Assembly (NCBI RefSeq): GCF_003589595.1
Contig: NW_020655740.1
Span: forward strand, 623,286 to 687,285
Direction of reading: 5' to 3'
Length of the DNA stretch: 64,000 bases
Origin: Hyposmocoma kahamanoa
Lineage: Eukaryota > Arthropoda > Insecta > Lepidoptera > Cosmopterigidae
How positions within the stretch are numbered: position 1 is the first letter of the stretch; the number at the start of each line of letters is the position of its first letter. Positions 1 through 11,740 of this stretch are shown here, in pieces. Position numbers and translations under genes: made by a program. The notes under the pieces are model-generated. The model ran no database searches. It worked only from the letters and a program-made list of their open reading frames with translations, and was not told the DNA's origin.

Positions 1-474
1 TCTGTGAGTAGGATTGCATTTGGTCGTGCGAATGTTAAAACCGTGGCAGAAGATGGTGCTGTCAATGTCGAAATTTCGCCGTTCGCAAAATTGTCTATAT
101 AAATTATTCTGCAGCTGGAGCAAAGTCCATGCAAGTTTGTTTGACTCTGAGCGGTAATTGATTCGGTCGGGATTGGGACAGCCCAGTGAATAATAGACTT
201 TCGTCTACCCTCTACCAAACTCTTTACACTGTTCTATAATGGCATATGTCGTACTTAGCGCAGTGCTACGTTCATATACGTATATTTCCAGCTTGCTCTT
301 GGTATCTCTTCAACTCTTCCCAAGCTAAATTGCTTTTTTTTGCAGCCCTCTTTGATCTTAGTGAGCTCAGGTTTCAAAAGAGAGCGTTGTATAGCATAGT
401 TGGACGCGTGAACACAGCATGATTGTACTCATCTCAAGTCATATGATCAGTCCCATATCTTTTCTACGTAAGTT

Positions 475-650
475 TTGTTTATAGTGACCCTTCCTATCTA
501 CCTCTTGGTTACACGAGAAGGCACTATAACCGGTGCATTTCTCAGTCAGTTCCTGACCCCAGATCAGCCCGTTTGCACAGATTTCGTCCGGTTCTCTAAA
601 GGCTAGTTGCCATGGGTGAGCTGCACAAGGAATGAAATAGAAATACGGTC
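475..650 (+). repeat. Dispersed repeat, intact relative of the R1-like insertion site
   Basis: ACACGAGAAGGCACTATAAC, GTTCCTGACCCCAGATCAG and TTTCGTCCGGTTCTCTAAAG align with 21980-22410 once the R1-like tail there is removed. Role unknown. Confidence 0.65.
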
Positions 651-1164
651 CGAACAACGCCCTATTTGGAAATTTACAATAAAACGGTGTTTGTATTATC
701 ACTTCAATTATTGACTAAATTACCGGATGCTATAAAATTATATTGCAGCACTTTAAAATTAATTTGCATAATTTGTTTATTTTGTACGTCGCTAGAATAT
801 TGATGATTTTTTTTATTAAGTTCTAACTGTTGTTGTATGATTCGTTATGCTATTCTATTAATTTAACTTTAAATGCCAGGCCCTAGTGAAATGAGCTACT
901 TAACATAATATATTATAGCACCCTCTTTGTTTACTAAATTCTTCAGGGTATAAATATCTCATATTCTTGAATATGTGTACAGAGAGAGAGAGGGACGAAC
1001 GTCGCCATTATAAAAGTTACATCATCTTCGTCGGGAAAAACCCTATTTTAATATCAACATCAATTTTATTTTTTATACACAATTACATTTGTATTTAACA
1101 TATAGACACTTTGTTTCACAATTTGGAAGGAATTTGGCTCTAGCGTGTTTTCGGTATGCGTGAT

Positions 1165-1400
1165 GAAGGCCCGGAACGTGAAGGGACGCACAAGTCGTGC
1201 GCCTGGTGGTAAACGACACGCCTATTTATAACAGTTGCAGTGCCACTCAGAGATTTAAATCGCAAAGATCTTAGGGGCCCTGCCACTGCGCCCCTCGCCC
1301 TGAGATATAAATTGACAAGTCCCGTGTGCCTGTAATGTCGCCAGCACCCTTACCCTTCAAATTCCCCTTCTTGGGTTAGTCGCGGCGAAAATGGAAAAAT
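1165..1400 (-). repeat. LINE 3' UTR fragment (family U)
   Basis: Shares GTGCGCCTGGTGGTAAACGA, CACTCAGAGATTTAAATCGC and CCTGTAATGTCGCCAGCACC with the 7.4-kb copy, in the same minus orientation. Confidence 0.8.
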
Positions 1401-2334
1401 TCACGTCCACTAGTTGTCCTTAACCCTTACATTTCGAGGAAATATTTGCGTTTAGCACTTGAAATGCTGCAAATAATCAAAGTTCTTGGAAAATTCGTAA
1501 AACTTGAAACTATGTGAGCGCTAATACTCAGTTTACATACTAAATACATTTATGCCTATATCGCCATTATACTCTTGTCAACTCATGACACACATCTCAC
1601 TGCCGTAGGGCTAGCACGACGTCGAGAGCGACATAAACGCACGACATAACGCTATTCTCTATGCAAGAATAGCAGTATCAAGTCCATCAATGCATCGTCG
1701 TCATCTGTGGTACACCGTCGACTTTTTATTTGAGACCTTTCTCCACATAGCTACCACCGTACCTATGAGTCCATCAAAAATAGTTACAAGTATTCAGAAA
1801 TCTGCAGCCAGATTTAACCAGAAAATACTTGAGGTGACGTCGCAACTTTAATTACGGCGACCCAAGCTAGCTAATGATCTTGTTGCTAAAAACAGAATGG
1901 AGCAACTCCTCACCGCTGTCTAACTAGTTTTTATTTCTAACAATTCCCCGAGTTCTATACCTATAAACTACTTTTTGATAGTATAGCCAACACAAATGCG
2001 ATGGATTCTACAGAGATAAATGTTTTTCACAAGATAGGTAGGTATTTACCGAAGTTCACGCAGCGTAATATCACAAAAGTTACTAAATTTTTCTCAGTCC
2101 CAATTCAAAAGGAAGTCTGGTAATTGGTTCCAGAACCATCTGGACGCGATACGATGTGGAATTGTATCTATATGTCATTAATGAGTTTTCCAAATTCGTA
2201 CAAAAGCAATCTGTTGACATATGTAATGTTAATACCTATATTAATGTTATTGAATATCAAAATGTTTTACTACCACGATTCAAATGTCATTCACGATTAC
2301 ATAAAACCTATAGATAAAAAATAATGTTATTCAT

Positions 2335-2783
2335 TTTTAACCGACTTCCAAAAAAGGAGGAGGTTCTCAATTCGACTGTATATTTTTTTTGTATGTATGC
2401 TACGCGATAACTACGGTATTTGTGAACCAATTTTCATGATTCTTTTTTTGTGGAAGGAGGGTACCTCCATAGTGGTCCCACTTAATTTTGAAGAAAATCA
2501 CACACCTCTAAGGGTGATGAAGAGACATTTTTGTAAATATCGACTAAATTTTATTATAAGGAGCAATTATTTTAATGGTTGATTTGCTATTCTTTAATTC
2601 AAGGCGTTTTTCTCTCTTCTATATACTTTGAGTAGTGAGAACCGATTTTTATTATCTCCTGTGTCAAGTCCTGTATAGTGGCGAACTAGGGGATGAATCC
2701 GAGTTTGCGCAGTTACCAGTAACCAAATTCAATAAAACTAGTTATTATATGTAATTCCACGTACTTTTGAGGTCGGTTTTTTA
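2335..2783 (+). mobile_element. AACCGACTTCAAAA inverted-repeat element, copy 1
   Basis: Begins AACCGACTTCCAAAAAAGGA and ends GAGGTCGGTTTTTTAG. Internal phrases CTACGCGATAACTACGG and GAACCAATTTTCATGATTC recur in the other copies. Non-coding. Confidence 0.85.
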
Positions 2784-3809
2784 GTATTCTGTACGGAGTT
2801 ATTTAATCTGCTTAATCCTCCGTGAAATCTAGCTTGATTAGAATGACAGCTCGGAAAAATTAAGATGACGTAAGTTTGTAGCAGCGTACCACAAATTATA
2901 TTTTTTTAAACATCGCAAAACAATTTTTTTCGATTATTTCCGTTACCACCCGTTAAGATACGGGAAATAAAATCCAGAAATCGTTAGACTTACTAATATG
3001 AATATGAATATAATATGAAATATGAATATAAAATGTTATAATGTTTATTTTTGCAATGACGTCCGACTGAATAAGACGTTTTGTTGGGGCACGTCGAAAA
3101 TACGGGGTCGATCGACTCGGCCAGTCGAGAAATGGTTTGGCAATAATTTTCAAAATGTTAAATGCCCTGAGCTACTATGTGTTATTTTCAGAAAAATTAT
3201 GTGTTTGTGGCTAATTTTGTCCCAACGTGGACAAATATAGATACTACTGTTATTAAAGTACGCTACATTTATAGAAATATAACTGAAAATTAAGAAATAT
3301 AGATAGATCATGACGTGGGAGAGGATGTCTTTGTGTGTAACCCGTAAATAAATAAATAAAAAAAAAGAAAGTCCTAGGTCTATGAACACCGATTCTCGAT
3401 TTCATTAATCGTGTCCCATTGCTGTTTTTTTTTTAATTAAGTGTAAATGCTCATTTGACCTTCTTCGCACGTGATTCATGAAGTTTCACATAATGTTCCT
3501 CTAATGAAGCTAAATGTCATTCTCCAGACCATTTTGTTACGGCTGTTAACGGTTTAATATTTATATTCCTTATCCAATTAACCGCTATTTCTATTAATGA
3601 AACTAATTAGTTTGAACTTACAGGCACAACCTCAAAGCATTGTACCTTCATTGCAACACCACCTCTCGCTACTTATCGAAATTAGTTTCATGCCCCCGTT
3701 TCCTTCTTTACCTCCGCCTTCTTAGAATTTCCACTTTGCTTTACCACACTGAACCACGTTTATATAACATTTACACATCTAATGGGTTAATTTACAAGCA
3801 CCATTTACA

Positions 3810-3925
3810 CTTTCATTATCATGACCACGGGTCTTCTCTAAGGGGAGGGTTTACGCGTGCAGTGCGGGTTCGGGACTCTTTCGTTTTTCAAGGGTTGTGG
3901 ACCTTCGTCGGTCTCATGAGGATTA
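3810..3925 (+). repeat. LINE 3' tail fragment (GGGTCTTCTYTAAGG type), copy 1
   Basis: ATCATGACCACGGGTCTTCT then AGGGGAGGGTTTACG and CAAGGGTTGTGGACCTTCG. It matches a common lepidopteran LINE tail and the 30.6-kb copy. Confidence 0.6.
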
Positions 3926-4131
3926 TGCACTGTTAGCGACATAAGAATCTCAGTTGGATCTCCCCGTTCAAAAAACTAATCGGAACGCGAGACGAAGTGT
4001 ACCAAATAAAACTAATATTACTTATTCTTATTCTTAAATATATACACGTTGCAGACTAAAACTGTTTTAGAAGATATTTACGCAGTCCGGTTTTGAAAAT
4101 AGGTAGCGACTTATTTCAAATGGGAGATCGT

Positions 4132-4505
4132 TCAACAATTTTGCAGCCTTAATCTGAAGTAAAGGAATCTTTGTAATACTCGGAGCGAGTGAAAGGCAGT
4201 GCAGTAGGTTAGCAATTTTTGACCTTGTTCACGGTTGCGATCATCCCCGAGGAAGCGAAAACGCTTCTTAAGGTATGGCGGAGTATCAGAGTCGTATAGA
4301 ACATTATAGAGAAAGCTGAGAACGTGCTCCTCACGGCGCAATTTGATAGGGAGCCACTGAAGCCTTCTCCTAAATTCAGACACATGAACGAACTTGCGCA
4401 ATCCGTATATGAATCTGGTGCAAAGATTCTGTAGACGCTGGAGTTTGCGTAACAGATCCTCATCGAGGTCAATGAAACAGACGTTGTAGATTGATAAACA
4501 CTTTT
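4132..4505 (-). mobile_element. LINE fragment, ORF2 C-terminal region
   Basis: On the minus strand one frame from about 4500 to 4132 reads LSIYNVCFIDLDEDLLRKLQ, FIYGLRKFVHVSEFRRRLQW and LPIKLRREEHVLSFLYNVLY. This matches the C-terminal region of jockey/RTE-like LINEs, where a host of copies carry 'HVSEFRRRLQWLP'. The fragment is short and truncated at both ends, with about 120 intact codons. Confidence 0.78.
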
Positions 4506-4689
4506 CTGCTCACGCACAAGAACAAGATTAGTACATAAACAACTTAAAAGTAATGTGGGCAAAGGCTGCCACTCGTAGGTCCTGACTAAAAACCAGGTCC
4601 TTGGGATTCTTATGTATATACTAAGCACTTCTGAATTTATCTATCTAAATGGTTTCAAATTTCAAATATATCTTTATTCCATGCAAATT

Positions 4690-4966
4690 ACACTTTTAAT
4701 ATATAACGCACACGCTGATAGCCCCACACCAGGTAAACCAATTTCATTGATGTACATAGTACATACTGATACATACATACTGTAAGTACATACATAGGTA
4801 CATACTGATATGATGTGTAGACACACACATAGATAACCACAAAGTACACCCAAACTCATGAGAGAAATACATGTAGGCCATACAAATATTTTTCCCGACC
4901 CGGAAATCGAACCCTGGACCTCTGCGTGGCAGTGAAGCATGGTAATCGCTCGGCCACGGAGGCGCT
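4690..4966 (-). mobile_element. tRNA-derived SINE, copy 3, with internal microsatellite growth
   Basis: The reverse complement starts GCGCCTCCGTGGCCGAGCGA, with B box GGTTCGATTTCC and the body phrase CTCATGAGTTTGGGTGTAC. A TACATA/TGTATG repeat (about 4745-4815) has grown in the middle. It ends in the GTGTGGGGCTAT block. Confidence 0.84.
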
Positions 4967-5440
4967 TAATTCGTCACGCCATTTGTTATTTTGATTGATT
5001 AAACATTACTACTGACGATTTTGTATGTGCTTGTTGCAGATCATTGTTTTGTAACGACTTTTTGCCGTAGCGCCATCTGTGAGAACTCTATGAAAGCTTT
5101 TCTTTACTCAGATAGGTACCTTTACAGCTACCAGCAGCTGACTAGAGATGAGAAATGTGACAATGTTTGATCGATGTGATTCATCTAGATATTTTATTGT
5201 AAATATTACAAGCGTCGAATGTCCACCCCATAATCCCGGATAAAAGCTAATATTGTAAATAAATGTTACTTAACGTATAGTAGTAGGATATATTTTCCTA
5301 ATTAGTGGATGAGACGAGTGTACTTAATGCAAAACTAGGCCACCGCCCGTCCGGCTCTCTGGCGCCCGAGTCTAGGAGCCCGTTTATATATTAGCCTAGT
5401 GAAAAGAGTCTTAACTAATGAATAAATGAATAACACACTG

Positions 5441-6651
5441 CAGGGTTGTTGCTGATGCAGTTTTTTACACAACAGCGGAAGCTGGTGCGGATGTTGATTA
5501 TATGTATTAAAGTAAAAACCGCGAATACTGTACATGCTTACTGAGTCTACCTACAGGAAATTCTAAAGTATTAAAATAAAATCCCATAACTTATAATAAA
5601 AACAAAAACCGACCTCAAAAGTGTCGCACGCGCGCACACAAACACAACACAACTCACACACACGTTTCATATTAGTCATGGCTAAATTTTAATCATTCTT
5701 GTTAATTTAAATTTTATTTTTTGTCTTTGTTTAAATTCAGTTTTATTAAAAGTATGTCTGCGCTAAGGAAGTGCGGGACCACCTGGTACAAGTATTTAAT
5801 TACTTAATAAGTTCAGTTTGTAGTTTTTGTCGACTGTATTGTGAATAAACATTTATTGATTTGATTTTGGAAAAGTTCGTAGAATTACATCTGCTTGCCA
5901 AGTTTTATTGCAATCGGTGCGTGAAACCGGGTTTATCCCCTAGTTTGCCACCCTTAGAGCTGATATTTCCTTCAAATTTAAATGGGACCAATACTGTGGA
6001 ACCTTCTTTCCAATAAAAAAGAACCGTCAAAATCGGTTCACAAATGCTTAACGATGAGTTATCGCGTAACATTCATTAAAAAAAATACAGTCGAATTGAG
6101 ATCCTCTTCCATTTTTGAAGTCGGTTAAAAAGAATCAATCTGCGTGAAAACACTCAATCTGCCTTGCTTAATCAACTTAGAATTTTAAACAAAATTACAT
6201 TTAAAGAAAAGGCTGAGCTGCTTTTTCGGCTTGCAGGATGTTTCTGGAAGGTTTGTAAGTTATTCCAAGAATATCCGCAATAAATTTTTATCTTCAATTG
6301 ATGTTTGTTTGCGATTTGTGTGGGTGATGGACCACGTAAAGCTGCCATGGTCGGCTCGGGCTGAGAATCAGGGTTGAAATCATTACAAACCGATTTCAAC
6401 ATTTTCCTGAGCTCGTGTCCGCCACACACACATTTAATTCTTTCCATTTTGATTTAATTCTTTTTATTTAGAATTTTTTTTATAATTATTACTGTTAATT
6501 ATTTCCGTAAATTGGATAAAAAAATATATTTTTCTCATTTCTGTAAATTATTATTTATTTATAGTGTTGTGTATGTGAAAATAAATGGTTTAAATGGAAT
6601 ATCGGCATCGGTGAATGCGGATGCGAGTTGCTGAAGTTCGCAACAACCCTG
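5441..6651 (-). mobile_element. CAGGGTTGTTGC inverted-repeat element, copy 1, longest form
   Basis: Termini CAGGGTTGTTGCTGATGC and GCAACAACCCTG are inverted repeats. It contains the nested element at 5604-6132 and, on the minus strand, a 91-codon frame (6447-6172, MERIKCVCGGHELRKMLKS...) that the 52.4-kb copy lacks. The frame may be a remnant of the parent element's coding region; no domain recognised. Confidence 0.75.
5604..6132 (-). mobile_element. AACCGACTTCAAAA element, copy 2, nested in another element
   Basis: Starts AAAAACCGACCTCAAAAG and ends GAAGTCGGTTAAAAA. It carries an extra internal piece (5620-5865) ending AATAAACATTTATTGATTTG that other copies lack. Inserted in the CAGGGTTGTTGC element. 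Confidence 0.83.
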
Positions 6652-7374
6652 GATTGTCGTACTAAGTAAACCAAAAAACCAATCGATCGGGTTTAATCAA
6701 TCAAAATCTCATCGAAGTTATCGCTTCTTTCTATCTAACTAACATGAACTTCAACTCGACTGCGGAGTTCCATTACAGCATTTTTGCAATAAGCCCAGAG
6801 AACTTGGTGTGAATATAAATATCAGTTTCACCGATAATTTGACTTGACGAACAATTTAACCGGCTTGATAACATTTCTCAGCTTGAAAAGGTTTTCATTT
6901 ACATAATTGAAATCGTTATTTAATTAACTCGAACAGAAAATCAATGTTCTTTTCGTCGTAGCTTGATAAGTCAAAGGAGTTGTTCACTGCGCGCATTGCC
7001 CCAAACCAGTCGCGGGTATGGACTTTTGTGTTTACAAAAACCATAAACATGTTTTATGGAAGATCATTTACAATATGCACCTGGCCGCGCCCTCAACGAA
7101 GCTCATACGTACTACATAAATGTCAGTTTTACGATGAAAGTAATGTCAAAATTCGATACGATAGTTGTCATTAGACGTTTCGGAGTAAGGTATCCACAAA
7201 TACAAGTCAAATCACGATCTTTGATCGTTGTTGTATTTCGTGGTAGACCTCCAGGACACAGGTGCAAATATTTACGCTTCTCGACTATCACTTTATGTTA
7301 GGTTTCCTATTGGTAATAAATATGTTTTTTTTTAATTAAAAAGAAAGTTTTTTATTTTTCATATTTTTATAATA

Positions 7375-8130
7375 CCAAGTAACGGGATGAACAATCGTGC
7401 GCCTGGTGGTAGGTGACAACGCCTGTCCATAACAGGTACAGAGCCACTCAGAGTTTTAAATCGCAAAGATCTTAGGGGCACTGCCACTGTGCCCGTCACC
7501 CTGAGACATAAGTTGGCAAGTCCCATGTACCTGTAATTGCACCAGCACCCTTAACTTTCTGAACCGGAACTCTGTAATGCTCAAGTTACTGCATGGCACC
7601 AGAAATAGGTAAGGTGGCAGAACTTCCCTGGACGAACTCTTACAAGGAGCTCTAAGGCGGCTAAAAAAAGTGCGCATTTGACCACCATCTTTCCTGATGG
7701 AAAGTTGTTACATGTATACCTATATAATCCTAGTCACTCTCGCCTTGTCAAGGCTCAAATTATAGCGTACGGGCAGTAAGTCTGCAGGCAGGGAGTTCCA
7801 CTCCATAGCAGTTCGCCATATATAAGCTAAACGCTTCGTACGAATTCGTGGAATACCTACAACATAGGGGTGGAACCCTAGCCCATGTCTAGTCCCCCGA
7901 TGATGGAAAGGGGAAGCCGGAATCATATCCTGTAGAATACCGATAAGTAGGCAACTTTACAAGCTCTGCAACTTTGCCTCTACTCCGTGTCACCTATTGC
8001 CCTGCTTTTCTACTGAATCCAACTTGGTGTTTAGCAGAACCATCCCATAGGTGGCAGCTGTACAACATACACGACCGGACTTGTGCTTGATACAGCTGAA
8101 GCAACTGTCCCGGTGAGAAGTAACTCACTT
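7375..8130 (-). mobile_element. LINE 3' end: ORF2 C-terminus plus 3' UTR (UTR family U)
   Basis: The minus-strand frame 7926-7720 reads MIPASPFHHRGTRHGLGFHP, YVVGIPRIRTKRLAYIWRTA and MEWNSLPADLLPVRYNLSLD, a typical ORF2 C-terminus of lepidopteran LINEs. The 3' UTR (7690-7375) holds the landmark phrases found in other copies here: CCTGGTGGTAGGTGACAACG, GCCACTCAGAGTTTTAAATC and AAGTCCCATGTACCTGTAAT. Other UTR copies lie at 1165-1400, 11095-11740, 27690-27960, 28500-28700, 35670-35755 and 57660-58470. Confidence 0.82.
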
Positions 8131-8199
8131 CTAAAAAGGATGAAAATTTTCGTAAATATAATAAAAAAAAATGTAAACAACGACGAAGTATTAAAATCC

Positions 8200-8220
8200 A
8201 CGTAAAAAAATTTTTTACGT
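8200..8220. repeat. 21-bp AT palindrome
   Basis: ACGTAAAAAA-A-TTTTTTACGT, perfect arms of 10 bp around one base. In non-coding AT-rich DNA. Confidence 0.9.
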
Positions 8221-9340
8221 TATTTTCTGGATTTGTTAGAGATCACGCTTAGCTATTCATTTCTAATAATATAAAAGATGATTTTCATATAATGGCAAAC
8301 TAGCGCGTGTGACAGTATATCAGTGATTTAGCGAGGCGTGAACTTCAAAGTAACAAACGTGAAGGGACGACAGTTTCCGATACAGAACCGTATCTCGGCA
8401 AGCTTTGCATAATGTGAGGCTATTTTGATTAAAGGCCCGACGAATAATCAAAATCAAAGTTTTGATCTAACACTCGCGAAATTATTCCCATAATTTGGGT
8501 CGATGGCAATCATGTGAATGATATGGTTGGTGTACATTTAGGATTTTTCAGAACCTAAACATGAAGCCCGGACAAGGTACCGCTACATAATAATTGTAAA
8601 ATGGTCTAAACAAAATTCAACAAACAAATTAAAACTAAACCTTCACTTTTCATTATCGTGTTCATTCCAATTACATTGCATGCATTAATTTTTTTAAGGC
8701 TATTTATATATTATTATTAAATTCTTTAAACCATTTTGTTTTAAAAACTTATACAACAAATAGAAGCTTTTTGCTAATAAGAATTATTTTAATACTTGTT
8801 TAAATGTTTTCTATATTGTTTTTGGCCTTTATATACTTTGGTGTTTTATTATAAGTTTTTACCGCCATTCTAAAGGGATCAGAGAGAATTAAGTCCAATT
8901 GTGAAGTTGGGGGGCTAATCTTTTTAGCGTGGACGCAATTGTTCTGGGAATAGGTGCATGTTTCTTTTTGACAAAAATACTTATTTGTAATAGTAAGTAA
9001 ATTCTTCATTTCCTCCACAAATTTGTAACAATTTAAATGACATAATGGTACCTACAGGAAAATTTGTAGAGGCTGGGGACTAAACTAGGATACCCCGTGT
9101 TTTAGGTCACCCCGTGTTTTAGGTATGCGTGTGTAAGCTTGTGAGTGTGTACATTTTTGCGTGAGAGTTCGACCTGCGTACGTTTAGTCGATGATCTTTA
9201 CGAGCAAGTGAGCGTAATTGGATGGATGAGAGAAAGTATGAAAGCTCAAAACTTTGATTGCTACACTAATGCGTATGAAACTACTAATTAGATAGTTAAC
9301 AGACCATTAAAAATACCAGTGAAAAGAAAAAGACAAAACA

Positions 9341-9673
9341 ATGAGTATAATTTGGCACCAGAGACAGCCCTACGTTCAATGCGTACAAGGAAGTGAGTCA
9401 TATATTGTAGCTATTGGTAGCAACGGCTTGATATCCATTCCGCAACTTCAACGTGGTGGCACAATCAAAGGGCAGCCTCAAATGGTCTGTAATTTTGCAG
9501 ATTTTCTCGCACAGCAGCAGACTGTCACACACTGGCCCCGTACTTTACAAAACAGTGACGACGTCCATTGTTCGCTATGCCTCGGCCGATGCATCGCTAT
9601 GGACGCGTTCACGGACGAACCAATGGCGCTCTTGTGCGAGTTCGTGCGCGATGATCGTTGGTACAATGACTGA
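9341..9673 (+). CDS. Unrecognised 110-codon open frame (doubtful gene)
   Basis: An ATG in a reasonable context (ACAAAACA before ATG) opens 110 codons with balanced composition and local GC higher than the surroundings. The product (MSIIWHQRQPYVQCVQGSES...) has several Cys and Trp but no domain that I recognise, no signal peptide and no membrane segment. Overlapping open frames exist on both strands, which argues for compositional origin or an old transposon fragment. No neighbouring exon with matching splice sites was identified. Confidence 0.15.
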   Translation: MSIIWHQRQPYVQCVQGSESYIVAIGSNGLISIPQLQRGGTIKGQPQMVCNFADFLAQQQTVTHWPRTLQNSDDVHCSLCLGRCIAMDAFTDEPMALLCEFVRDDRWYND

Positions 9674-9998
9674 CCGTGTGCAGACAGCCAGGATTTCAAT
9701 CAAATTGCTAAACTACTTTAAATTGTTGCTGCAACCATTGTGCTTGATGGAAAAAGTTATATTTACCACCTTCAACAACATCTTGTTAATTTCTATCAAT
9801 TTTTTTCCGTGTGGGTGTTCTGCAGGTACTAAATTTGAATCGGGATAAATGTCATATTTCGTGATGGAATTTGGCTTGGACTTTGTTAATTTATTTATTA
9901 GTTACAAACGCATTGAACATAATTTTATATTCCACTCTTAAACTTAAAGAGATTTGTCAATAATGTGAACGTGTGCTTCAATAATCTCAGTACAGAGT

Positions 9999-10426
9999 AC
10001 TAAAAAAACCGACCTCAAAAGTACGTGGAATTACGTCTATTTGCTAAGTTTTATAGACATATCCCCTAGTTCGCCACTATACAGGATTTGACACTGGAGA
10101 TAATAAAAAATCCGTTCTCACTACTCGAAAGTATATCGAGAGAAAAACGCCTTGAATTGGAGAAATAGCAAAATCAACCATTAAAGTAATTGCTCCTAAA
10201 TTAATGTTAGGCGCTATTTATGAAAATGAATCTTAACAGCCACCCTTCGAAGTGGATGATTTTCTTCAAAATGAAATGGGACCACAATGGAAGTACCCCC
10301 TTTCCGACAAAAAAAGAATCATGAAAATCGGTTCACGAATACCGGAGTTATCGCGTAACATACATACAAAAAAAAGAACATACAGTCGAATTGACAACCT
10401 CCTCCTTTTTGAAGTCGGTTAAAAAC
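9999..10426 (-). mobile_element. AACCGACTTCAAAA element, copy 3 (complete)
   Basis: AAAAAAACCGACCTCAAAAG to TTTTTGAAGTCGGTTAAAAA with an uninterrupted body (CCCTAGTTCGCCACTATACA, GAGTTATCGCGTAACATACA). The best reference copy here. Confidence 0.86.
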
Positions 10427-11094
10427 AAGAACAAACAGCACGTTGCACCTCGTTTTGGATATTTGCAGTAAATTGTTACAGTAACTACGTTTCATTGAAA
10501 CGAAAATAAATATAGGTATTTAAAAAATAGCCCGCACTCTCGTTAGCAACGAGGAAACTAACTAGAGGAAAGGTAAGCGATCATTGAGCACTAATTGCAC
10601 TTTGCTGTTGTAGACCGTGCTAATTGCCAATACGTAAAGAACAAAGTTGCTCTTTGTCAATCGGAAACTACAATCTTGTTTGTTAGCAACATGCCACAGA
10701 TAAGATACGTGCAGCATTTTATCAATAAAAGCCATCTCCAGACGTTAAATACATACAATAAAACAGGTTTTCGAATGATTGAAATTCCTTTTAATATGTA
10801 TGAGTAGCAGAGCAACGAATTTAACAAGGCAGTTTTTAAAGAAACGCTCACCTTCATTGGTTACCTTCACCTTCATCCTGACATGTGAAGCAGGTGAGGT
10901 TGCGTCCTAGTGTGTTTATTTTATATTTCACATAATTGCTCCAGGAGACTGCCCGAAGCACCCAGATAGGAACCAATTTAGAAAAGTCCGTTTGTTTCAA
11001 ATTATTCGTACCGAGAAGCGAAGCCTCGTCTAGCACCCAAACTGCTAACGGCTGTGCTATCCAGATTGTCCAATTGCACCGTCAGTAGTAGTGA

Positions 11095-11740
11095 TGACAT
11101 TTTATTTAGTAGCATTAGAACTCTTTGTGTAAGAGTCAGTCTAGGCAAGTACTGCCACCTTAACAATTATAGTAAAGTGAGCGCGCCGAGTATATAACTA
11201 GAAATAGAGCCGAAATAAGGGCCGTCCAACCCTAGCAACTCATCAGGCAAATGGGCCTATATCATTTTTAAATGTCAACTCTCGTTTGCGCTGAAATCAT
11301 AAGTTATAAAAGCTTAAATAGTACAGTGCCAGCAACGGACCTGTGTGTACGTCTCCGTATGTTCTAAAAATATTCTGTATTTATTGTAATAAAGATAATA
11401 TCTCTAACTAGGGCTGTTCCATTGGGTGGTGTAAGATGTAATTTTTAAATTTTCGTCTATTATGTTAAAGCTCAAGTTGAACTGGTCGATTTGAAGTGAC
11501 ACAATTGACGACACCCGTCAATTGTTTCGAACTCGGGCTGGCCAATCGGAGCGCAGTTGTCACAGTAATGATTTGGCAGAATAATTTTCAAAGAAATTAA
11601 ATGACATTTCGTTTCATGGCTGGTTATATACTCGATGAGTGAGCATTACTGCGTTTAGGTTTTAAAGGGTAAAGGTGCTGGTGAATTTAAAGGCACATGG
11701 GTCTTGTCAACTTGCGTCTCATTTGATAATATGAAACTAA
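11095..11740 (+). repeat. LINE 3' UTR fragment (family U) interrupted by a MITE
   Basis: Left part 11095-11182 (CTTTGTGTAAGAGTCAGTCT, TACTGCCACCT) and right part 11641-11740 (GGGTAAAGGTGCTGGTGAA, GACTTGTCAAC-like) follow the order in the uninterrupted copy at 27690. A 450-bp inverted-repeat element separates them. Confidence 0.8.
11183..11640. mobile_element. CGAGTATATAAC inverted-repeat element, copy 1 (~450 bp)
   Basis: Terminal inverted repeats CGAGTATATAAC / GTTATATACTCG, extending inward through TAGAAATAGAG and an ATTTCGT block. The flanks share GTGAGC (about 11177-11182 and 11641-11646), a target duplication confirmed by the uninterrupted LINE UTR sequence elsewhere. Internal text includes GTACGTCTCCGTATGTTC and TATTTATTGTAATAAAGAT. 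No coding capacity. Confidence 0.82.

Larger units (their letters stand above)
651..4131. other. Intergenic or intronic DNA without recognised gene
   Basis: Apart from the LINE UTR piece (1165-1400), the inverted-repeat element (2335-2783) and the LINE tail (3810-3925), nothing coding is supported. AT-rich, with short chance frames only. Confidence 0.6.
8131..11094. other. Intergenic DNA without recognised gene
   Basis: Holds the element at 9999-10426, the doubtful frame at 9341 and an AT palindrome. Otherwise featureless. Confidence 0.55.

Noticed and set aside
439..702. 87-codon minus-strand frame
   Set aside because: Falls on a dispersed repeat also present at 22 kb; no domain or splice support.
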